DNA from: JBEBVQ01 sp964636205
Lineage (GTDB): Bacteria > Bacteroidota > Bacteroidia > Chitinophagales > Chitinophagaceae
DNA: 13,030 nucleotides
Reading direction: 5' to 3'
Assembly (NCBI GenBank): GCA_964636205.1
Contig: CAZWPF010000076.1
Span: 1 to 13,030, forward strand
Part shown: piece after piece, positions 7,777 to 13,030 of the stretch
Numbering within the stretch: the first letter of the stretch is position 1
Layout of the letters: each line of letters begins with the position of its first letter
Position numbers and translations under genes: made by a program
The notes under the pieces: model-generated
Seen by the model: the letters and a program-made list of their open reading frames with translations, nothing else
Databases searched by the model: none
What the model was told of the DNA's origin: nothing

Positions 7777-7886
7777 GCCCAGTATCTAGTAAACAGGTAA
7801 TAGAAAATAATCTGGACGACTAATGCGACCAGGACTATGACATACCATAGGTTCCAGTTGGTATTCGATTCCGATTGCTTTGTCAT
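7773..7886 (-). CDS. 37-residue single-span membrane protein, possible symporter accessory subunit
   Basis: A complete small frame begins at the ATG at 7886-7884, which overlaps the TGA of the PIG-L gene (ATGA), and ends at the TGA at 7775-7773, which overlaps the ATG of the symporter (ATGA again). The product has a polar N-terminus (MTKQSESNTN), one hydrophobic helix at about 13-33 rich in Val, Leu, Ile, Phe and Tyr, and a short aromatic/basic end (TRYWA). Known parallel: several SSS transporters have very small single-span partners encoded directly upstream. The double 4-base overlap argues for real, translationally coupled expression, since a chance frame fitting exactly between two genes in this way is unlikely. 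The role as a symporter subunit or stabiliser is inference from position and topology. Confidence 0.82.
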   Translation of the reverse strand: MTKQSESNTNWNLWYVIVLVALVVQIIFYYLFTRYWA

Positions 7887-10390
7887 TTGAACAGACGATT
7901 AGTGCGTGACTGATCTTTTACCGAGAGCATATTCATAAACAAGCGAAAAGCCCCTGAATTACCCGCCGGTAATTGTCGGAAAAAGGAAAGTGGGGTATAT
8001 ATATAATGTCCCTTCCCATAGCTTGCATACAGGGTGGTGCCTTCCTGGGGCGCTTCATCGGTATCGTTCATTCTGAATAATGACTGATAACGAGGATCCC
8101 ATTGCGATGCAAAGTAGAGTCCTCTTTCCTGTACCCATCCTTCGAAATCGGCAGCAGTAATCCTATTCGGTACCTGCAACAACCGGTGATCCGGGTCGAT
8201 AAAGCTGACAGTCGCGTTTTCTTCGGTAGTCCGGAGATTATCGATTGTAAAGGGATAGGGACCGAGTTGATCAGTAACCAGCGTTCTCGGTGTATTATAC
8301 TGAACAATCAGCGTGCCCCCTTGTTCTGCATATTTCAATAACAGCGGCATCCACCATTCCATTTTCTTTTCCGTATTGAAAGAACGGACACCGGTAACAA
8401 TAGCATCGTATTGTTTCAATCGTTGTGGGTCAGCAAAATCTTGTTCGCCAAGAATATCTACGGTGAGACCGGATTGTTTCAATAAATCCGGAATTAAATC
8501 GCCCGCACCTACTACATAGCCGATTCGTTTTGCACTCACCTTCCAGTTGGGGCGCAATACTTTGGCTGAAGCGGGAGTGAAATATTGCAAAACCGGCAAA
8601 TGATCGTATTGAATCAGATGTCGGGTACGGTTATATTTATTGTTGTTAACCTGCAGACTGGCAGTCAGGTAGAAATGATCATCTTTGCTATTGATGGCGG
8701 CCGACTGGCGTGCACTCAGCTGGATGGGAATCAGCGTGTCGCTGTTGGCGTTCAGATTAATTGGAGATATTTCAGCGATTGCCATATTGTTTCCGACGAT
8801 TGTAAGTGAACCATTCTTGATGGCATCGAAACTGCGTACTCGGATAGTGGTTTGCAGGGAACCGTCGGGATTACTGATGATCAGTCCGGCTGGTAAGGCA
8901 AGCGAGACCGTCGGTACAATTCTCAATTGCGCTACGACATCGCCTTTTAGCGGATCCAGCTTTTTTGAAGACAAAGGAACGGGAATGGAGAATTCTTGTT
9001 CACCGATTTTCGCTTTTACGATAACCTGTAAATTATTTGGCGTCGAAGGCAGTCCCAGCAGAGAATCTGCAGGCAATGGATAATGCGCATCATCCTTTGG
9101 TGTTACCGACATCCAATAAGGTTCGGTAACCGGGGTATTCGCCGGAATAGTTACTAAGGAATTAAATTCATATAGACTATCGTTGATCAGATTCATTCTA
9201 AAAGTAGAATCCTTGCCCGGCCATTTTACCGACTGAATTTGTACCGGTTCGTTTCCGGAGCGGGCTATCAATCGGAGTGTGAAGGGGTGACGACTACCTG
9301 CAGTTACTTCATCGTTTTGAGTGACACATTCGGCCATGAAGCCGGTGGCATGCAAAATAATTCTATCTAAAGCAGCCAATTTCTCTGCTCTCCAAAATTC
9401 ATCGTCTATATTATTGATCGACTTGCGAAGCTGTAATAATGCCGGCAATGAAGATTCGGGATGATGGAAATTGAAATTTTTTAGAATATCGTCGATTTGC
9501 TGATTGATTTCCGGTTTGCCGACGCGGTTCCAGGTGGTATCGATACCATCGAAAATAGAATGTAGCATCATATCACCGGCTACCAGTTGAAAATGTTCGG
9601 TTTGCACGCCCGCGACACTTGGAGTGCCCGCGCCCTGACTGCGGTGAATGCTCCGGCTTTTACCGGCTAATTCGCCATAGCCCATACCCATTAAGGCGTT
9701 ATACTGACCTACCTGCAATTGCATCATCTCCGCGGAGATGGTATTGCGATTGCCAAAACGGTAGGCGTTAAAAAGAATCCGGCGGGGTTGCCAGGGGCTG
9801 ACATAATGTAATTGGTTGGAGAATTTGATTCTGTTGCCTGCGGCTTCGAAAGCTTTTTCGGCCAGGATTGCAGACGCGGAGTGGTGGCCGTGACCTGCTG
9901 CGGCATTGGGAGGAAAACGACAGATAATAACATCGGGCCTGAATTTCCGGATTACCCATACTATATCGTGAACCACTGAATCTTCGTTCCAGTGTTTTAA
10001 AGTCTCGTTTGGAGTTTTGGAGAAGCCAAAATCGATGGCTCTGGTGAAAAACTGTCCGGCACCGTCCATTTTGCGGGCTTCCAGCAATTCGTAGGTGCGA
10101 ATCAAACCTAGGGCAGCACCTTGTTCCGTCCCCAGGATATTTTGTCCGCCATCTCCACGGGTAAGGGAGAGGTAGGCAGTTTCGATATGTCTTTCGTTGA
10201 CCAGCCAGGATAAGAGACGGGTGTTCTCATCGTCAGGGTGGGCAGCTACGTAAAGAACCCTTGTCAGGTTTTTCAGTCCGGCTATTTCATGGTAAATCCG
10301 GGCAGATTCAGCCGGTCGTACCTGTTGCCCCCAACTATTGAGGGAGCATAGTGCCAACACAGCTGTACTAAAAAAACTACGAATATTCAT
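7883..10390 (-). CDS. Secreted PIG-L family deacetylase with long C-terminal extension
   Basis: The 835-residue product has a signal peptide (1 to about 22, ending SWGQ). A PIG-L/LmbE zinc deacetylase domain at about 40-270 carries the AHPDDE metal/catalytic motif at 50-55 and a second His motif, GHGHH, at 166-170; LTRGDGGQ at 76-83 is also typical. Such enzymes remove the acetyl group from N-acetylglucosaminyl-type substrates. The middle, about 360-600, looks like beta-rich Ig-like domains. The C-terminal region, about 610-825, resembles a class I glutamine amidotransferase/ThuA-like fold (IGYVVGAGD, YDAIVTGVRSF, GGTLIVQYNT, YGKGHYIYTPLSF), probably non-catalytic. Length and secretion exclude the small cytoplasmic BshB/MshB type. 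It is the first gene of the operon with the small membrane protein, symporter, DUF4375 protein and M1 peptidase; a large hairpin lies just upstream of its start. The substrate is unknown. Confidence 0.93.
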   Translation of the reverse strand: MNIRSFFSTAVLALCSLNSWGQQVRPAESARIYHEIAGLKNLTRVLYVAAHPDDENTRLLSWLVNERHIETAYLSLTRGDGGQNILGTEQGAALGLIRTYELLEARKMDGAGQFFTRAIDFGFSKTPNETLKHWNEDSVVHDIVWVIRKFRPDVIICRFPPNAAAGHGHHSASAILAEKAFEAAGNRIKFSNQLHYVSPWQPRRILFNAYRFGNRNTISAEMMQLQVGQYNALMGMGYGELAGKSRSIHRSQGAGTPSVAGVQTEHFQLVAGDMMLHSIFDGIDTTWNRVGKPEINQQIDDILKNFNFHHPESSLPALLQLRKSINNIDDEFWRAEKLAALDRIILHATGFMAECVTQNDEVTAGSRHPFTLRLIARSGNEPVQIQSVKWPGKDSTFRMNLINDSLYEFNSLVTIPANTPVTEPYWMSVTPKDDAHYPLPADSLLGLPSTPNNLQVIVKAKIGEQEFSIPVPLSSKKLDPLKGDVVAQLRIVPTVSLALPAGLIISNPDGSLQTTIRVRSFDAIKNGSLTIVGNNMAIAEISPINLNANSDTLIPIQLSARQSAAINSKDDHFYLTASLQVNNNKYNRTRHLIQYDHLPVLQYFTPASAKVLRPNWKVSAKRIGYVVGAGDLIPDLLKQSGLTVDILGEQDFADPQRLKQYDAIVTGVRSFNTEKKMEWWMPLLLKYAEQGGTLIVQYNTPRTLVTDQLGPYPFTIDNLRTTEENATVSFIDPDHRLLQVPNRITAADFEGWVQERGLYFASQWDPRYQSLFRMNDTDEAPQEGTTLYASYGKGHYIYTPLSFFRQLPAGNSGAFRLFMNMLSVKDQSRTNRLFK

Positions 10391-10405
10391 TATGCGAGAC
10401 TATTA

Positions 10406-10447
10406 ATGTTTATGGGTTATGAGGATAAACTCATAACCCATAAACAT
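10406..10447 (-). terminator. Perfect 18-bp hairpin between the DUF2911 and PIG-L genes (terminator or leader element)
   Basis: Positions 10406-10423 and 10430-10447 are exact inverted repeats of 18 bases with a 6-base loop (gataaa). The hairpin starts 18 bases after the DUF2911 stop and ends 15 bases before the ATG of the PIG-L gene, both on the minus strand. Its position suits a terminator for the DUF2911 transcript, but no T-run follows on either strand, and the stem is AT-rich. It may instead act as an attenuator, an RNA-stabilising 3' end, or a regulatory hairpin next to the PIG-L translation start. Confidence 0.5.
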
Positions 10448-10465
10448 CTGATTAACTGTAAGTTA

Positions 10466-11308
10466 TTATTTTTTGATCGACTTGATCAGTTTGTCATTGT
10501 TGCGGGCATATTCCTGTTCGTAAGGAGTGCCTTTTGCCAATTCTGTCGACTGCATAGCAGCTTTGATTGCTTCGTCTTTCTTGCCCATTTTCGCAGCGAT
10601 TTTCGCCTTGTGGTGGTAGAGATAGAAAGCTTTTGGATTTTGGTCAATTGCCTTATTAATGTATTCGTAGGCTTTATCCAGGTTGGTGCCGGTTTCGAAA
10701 TAATAACCTGCAGCCTGATGATAAGCTACCGAAGGCTGATTAACGCCTCTTTCGATATAGGCATTGATGCGCTCCTGGTTGTTTACAGTAACCGGGATAG
10801 CGACCAAAGTTTTGCCCCAGCTCAAGTGAATTTCGCAAGAGTTAAAACCGATATTGTCGATGTTGATGGTGAAAGTTTGCACCGCATCTTTTAAAGAACG
10901 GGCTTTTACGATCAGGCGAACAACATCATCGTCTGTATCATAACCTGCAGCACCCCAGTTACCGGTATTTTCATTGATGATAATTTCCCATTGCTCTTTA
11001 TTGGGGATGGTATATAAAGAATACTTACCGGCTTTAACGGTCTTGCCACCGATGATTACATCTTCACCAAAAGTAATGGTAGTAGCAGCGTTTGCACCGG
11101 TACGCCAAACTTCACCGTAAGTGATTACATCACCATAAACATTGCGACCTCTGGCAGAGGGACGAGAATAGTCGATTTCAATGAACGAGGTGGAGAATTC
11201 CTGACGAAGGGTAGATTTGGGACTTAAACTAGGTAATTTCATGTCTTGCGCAAAGGCTTGAGACATTACCAATGTAGACAACAGCAAAACGGATAATTGC
11301 TTTCTCAT
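10466..11308 (-). CDS. Secreted DUF2911 protein with C-terminal TPR-like helices
   Basis: This 280-residue protein carries a cleavable signal peptide (1-20, AFA then QD) and is exported to the periplasm or beyond. The DUF2911 domain, common in Bacteroidota, spans about 25-175. Its recognisable blocks are YSRPSARGR at 47-55, GEVWRTGANAATTI at 65-78, KAGKYSLYTIP at 92-102, EIIINENTGNWG at 108-119 and the final SCEIHLSWGKT at 157-167. Two tetratricopeptide-like helix pairs follow at about 193-265 (ending KMGKKDEAIKAAMQSTELA), suggesting a protein-binding tail. The molecular function is not known. The gene seems to be its own unit: an intrinsic terminator of the preceding bacilliredoxin gene lies upstream, and a large hairpin follows its stop. 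No recognisable promoter box was found in the 76 bases between that terminator and the start. Confidence 0.93.
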   Translation of the reverse strand: MRKQLSVLLLSTLVMSQAFAQDMKLPSLSPKSTLRQEFSTSFIEIDYSRPSARGRNVYGDVITYGEVWRTGANAATTITFGEDVIIGGKTVKAGKYSLYTIPNKEQWEIIINENTGNWGAAGYDTDDDVVRLIVKARSLKDAVQTFTINIDNIGFNSCEIHLSWGKTLVAIPVTVNNQERINAYIERGVNQPSVAYHQAAGYYFETGTNLDKAYEYINKAIDQNPKAFYLYHHKAKIAAKMGKKDEAIKAAMQSTELAKGTPYEQEYARNNDKLIKSIKK

Positions 11309-11384
11309 AATGTATGTGCTTTTATGAGCCGCAATTTAACAGTAATGCAGGGCAATTAAAAGAAAAAAAAGGTTATAGTTCTGT

Positions 11385-11448
11385 AAAAAACAAAAAGACA
11401 AGGAACGCATGGAGGAGCAATTGTAGTCCTCATGATGCATTCCTTGTC
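11385..11448 (-). terminator. Strong intrinsic terminator of the bacilliredoxin gene
   Basis: Arms 11397-11410 and 11435-11448 pair over 14 positions; in the minus-strand RNA the single non-Watson-Crick position is a G-U wobble, whereas in the plus-strand RNA it is an A-C mismatch. An inner stem (gagga 11412-11416 with tcctc 11427-11431) extends the hairpin. On the minus strand it is followed immediately by TTTTTGTTTTTT (11396-11385). The wobble asymmetry and the U-run both show that it works on the minus strand, 17 bases after the bacilliredoxin stop. Confidence 0.9.
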
Positions 11449-11465
11449 AAAAAAAGTTTCTAGTT

Positions 11466-11879
11466 TTAGCAATATGTCTCGAAAGCATGTTGCAGGTTGG
11501 CAGCGATAGCTTCTGCCGAACGACCCTCAATCATATGCCTTTCAATCATGTGCACCAACTGTCCGTCTTTCAACAATGCGATCGCTGGTGAAGAGGGAGG
11601 ATAAGGTAATAAATAAGTACGCGCTTTAGCTACGGCATCTGAATCATAACCGGCAAAACTGGTCGTGAGTTGATCAGGTTTTTTATCAGCGTTTTTTACA
11701 GCCATCAATACACCCGGACGGGCAGTGCCGGCCGAACAACCGCATACAGAATTGATCACCAAAAGGGTAGTGCCGGGTTGTTTCAAAGCCTGATCTACAT
11801 CTTCGGGAGTAAGCAATTCTTTAAACCCCTGGCTGGTTAATTCCGCCTTCATCGGGGCAACAAGTTCTGTAGGATACAT
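11466..11879 (-). CDS. BrxA/BrxB family bacilliredoxin (YphP/YqiW type)
   Basis: This small cytoplasmic thioredoxin-fold protein of 137 residues belongs to the YphP/YqiW (formerly DUF1094) family. The active site is the CGC motif, Cys46-Gly47-Cys48, within NSVCGCSAGTARPG (43-56), and the last residue is Cys137, as in other members that end in a Cys. The start MYPTELVAPMKAELTSQGF and the core SFAGYDSDAVAKAR are also characteristic. In firmicutes these proteins remove bacillithiol from S-bacillithiolated proteins, and bacillithiol is known in several Bacteroidota, so the same role is likely here, though not proven by the sequence. The gene is monocistronic, with a promoter-like box about 26 bases upstream and a strong terminator downstream, and is divergent from the arginase-family gene. 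Confidence 0.94.
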   Translation of the reverse strand: MYPTELVAPMKAELTSQGFKELLTPEDVDQALKQPGTTLLVINSVCGCSAGTARPGVLMAVKNADKKPDQLTTSFAGYDSDAVAKARTYLLPYPPSSPAIALLKDGQLVHMIERHMIEGRSAEAIAANLQHAFETYC

Positions 11880-11904
11880 GGGTAATTATATTAGTTTTAC
11901 CCTA

Positions 11905-11912
11905 CAAAAATA
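11905..11912 (-). promoter_or_regulatory. Putative Bacteroidota -7 promoter box for the bacilliredoxin gene
   Basis: The minus strand reads TATTTTTG here, an exact match to the TAnnTTTG -7 consensus described for Bacteroidetes primary sigma factors. It would place the transcript start about 20 bases before the ATG at 11879. No good TTG -33 element was found at the expected spacing (only a weak TATG-like stretch), so the call rests on the -7 box and its position in the divergent 90-base gap. Confidence 0.42.
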
Positions 11913-11969
11913 CAACAATAAAAGTGGTCGTGCATATATAGGCGTATAACGAAAACTAATTCTTAGTAG

Positions 11970-12962
11970 ATGGAGTATTTTAAATTGATGGATGCAGAGC
12001 AGCTGCCTGCTTTAATTAATAAAAGAGAGGGCGAAATTAAACTGGGAGAACTGGTGGATACCGTCAGCTCACTCGACCAGATCTCTAATTCGGAAGCTAG
12101 ATTTGTGCTATTGGGGGTACCTGAAGATATAGGGGTGAGAGCGAATCTGGGAGTAGGAGGCGCATCTACAGTTTGGTCGCTGGCAATTAAAGCCTTACTG
12201 AATATACAGTCTACAAAGTTACTGGCTGGTAGTGAGTTATTGATATTGGGTTCATTTGATTTTTCAAAATTAGCGGATGAGACCGATATTCTCCAGCTTC
12301 GGGAAAATACAGAGGTTGTAGATCTGGCCGTTGGTTCGGTATTGGAGAAAATCTACCGGGCGGGCAAGATTCCGATTTTGATTGGAGGGGGTCATAATAA
12401 TGCTTATCCTTTGCTTCAATCTGCCGCTGTAATTAATGGATATGCAATTAATTGCGTTAATTTAGATGCGCATAGTGACTATCGGATAGCGGAGGGTAGG
12501 CATAGTGGCAATGGTTTTAGGTATGCTCGGGTGCGTGGGTATCTGGATAGGTATGCTGTAGTAGGCTTACATGAGAATTACAATAGTGCCGCTATAGTAT
12601 CTGAATTTGAGGAAGATCCGGGGCTTAATTGTAGTTTTTATGAAGATATTTTTGTTCGTGGTCGGTTGGATTTCGACGCGGCAATAACCGCTGCCATTCG
12701 GCATGTTTCGGGTCGCAAATGCGGGATCGAATTGGATTTGGATTGTGTTGAGCGGGTATTGTCCAGTGCTGCGACTCCGGCGGGGATTAGTTCACTCGAT
12801 GCCCGTCGATATTTATATCGTTGTGCATTAGAATTGGAGCCGGCGTATTTGCATATTGCTGAGGGGGCGGTGGCTTTGGCTGACGGAAGAACGGACGCTT
12901 CCACAGGTAAATTGATTGCCTATTTGGTTTCCGATTTTCTTAAGGCGATGTTAGAAAAATGA
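11970..12962 (+). CDS. Arginase / formimidoylglutamase family hydrolase (ureohydrolase fold)
   Basis: This 330-residue cytoplasmic binuclear-manganese hydrolase keeps all six metal ligands of the ureohydrolase fold: H142 in GGGHNN (139-144), D166, H168 and D170 in LDAHSD, and D256 and D258 in ELDLD (254-258). E298 in HIAEGA sits where the arginase family has its substrate-binding Glu. The motifs differ from arginase/agmatinase (GGDHS, SFDIDxxDP) and look like the Bacteroidota branch usually annotated as formimidoylglutamase, which cleaves N-formimidoyl-L-glutamate to glutamate and formamide in histidine breakdown. No other hut genes are in the window, so the substrate is not confirmed; agmatine- or arginine-type guanidino substrates remain possible. 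It is the only plus-strand gene here, divergent from the bacilliredoxin gene, with no Shine-Dalgarno sequence before its ATG. It appears complete; no clear terminator is visible in the 68 bases after it. Confidence 0.88.
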   Translation: MEYFKLMDAEQLPALINKREGEIKLGELVDTVSSLDQISNSEARFVLLGVPEDIGVRANLGVGGASTVWSLAIKALLNIQSTKLLAGSELLILGSFDFSKLADETDILQLRENTEVVDLAVGSVLEKIYRAGKIPILIGGGHNNAYPLLQSAAVINGYAINCVNLDAHSDYRIAEGRHSGNGFRYARVRGYLDRYAVVGLHENYNSAAIVSEFEEDPGLNCSFYEDIFVRGRLDFDAAITAAIRHVSGRKCGIELDLDCVERVLSSAATPAGISSLDARRYLYRCALELEPAYLHIAEGAVALADGRTDASTGKLIAYLVSDFLKAMLEK

Positions 12963-13030
12963 TTTAGATGGCAGTCGTAATTCATTAAGTGTCAATTATT
13001 TTGTTTGTATCTGCTAAAGTGATAAGGATT

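Noticed and set aside
7883..10390. Bacillithiol deacetylase BshB, suggested by the PIG-L domain and the nearby bacilliredoxin
   Set aside because: BshB is a cytoplasmic protein of about 230 residues; this one is secreted, 835 residues long and in an operon with a symporter.
10406..10894. 162-codon plus-strand frame opposite the DUF2911 gene, starting in the 18-bp hairpin
   Set aside because: Mostly antisense to a clear DUF2911 domain, with a start codon that is part of the inverted repeat; no family resemblance.

Overview
The window looks like chromosomal DNA of a Bacteroidota bacterium, most likely from the Chitinophagales/Sphingobacteria side of the phylum. The reasons are the gene families (a secreted PIG-L deacetylase with a long C-terminal extension, a DUF2911 protein, a lipoprotein M1 peptidase of leukotriene A4 hydrolase type, a BrxA/BrxB bacilliredoxin, a Wza/Wzc pair), the almost complete lack of Shine-Dalgarno sequences before the start codons, and one good TAnnTTTG-type -7 promoter box. 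The genus is inference. Eight of the nine genes lie on the minus strand; only the last gene is on plus.

Layout, left to right. Positions 1-91 hold no convincing gene but contain two adjacent imperfect palindromes, followed by a strong bidirectional hairpin terminator (106-135). Then comes a two-gene minus-strand exopolysaccharide export unit: a Wzc-like tyrosine autokinase/co-polymerase (175-2529) ending in a strict Gly-Tyr repeat, and upstream of it the outer-membrane Wza-like lipoprotein (2531-3364). The two genes are separated by one base. An AT-rich gap (3365-3603) holds the leader of wza and the terminator of the next unit.

The centre (3604-10390) reads as one minus-strand operon. In transcription order it encodes a secreted PIG-L deacetylase (7883-10390), a 37-residue single-span membrane protein (7773-7886) overlapping its neighbours by 4 bases on both sides, a sodium:solute symporter (6094-7776), a DUF4375/DMP19-like protein (5573-6079) and a lipoprotein M1 aminopeptidase (3604-5496), closed by a hairpin terminator. 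A plausible reading is extracytoplasmic deacetylation of an N-acetylated compound followed by sodium-driven uptake, with the tiny protein as a symporter subunit. The substrate cannot be read from the sequence.

The right part holds separately bounded genes: a secreted DUF2911/TPR protein (10466-11308), with a perfect 18-bp hairpin between it and the PIG-L gene; a bacilliredoxin (11466-11879) with a textbook terminator; and, diverging from it, an arginase/formimidoylglutamase-family hydrolase (11970-12962, plus strand). No tRNA, rRNA, CRISPR array, transposase or phage gene was seen. The least routine items are the double-overlap small membrane protein, the coiled-coil insert in its symporter, the Gly-Tyr tail of the kinase and the large hairpin before the deacetylase.
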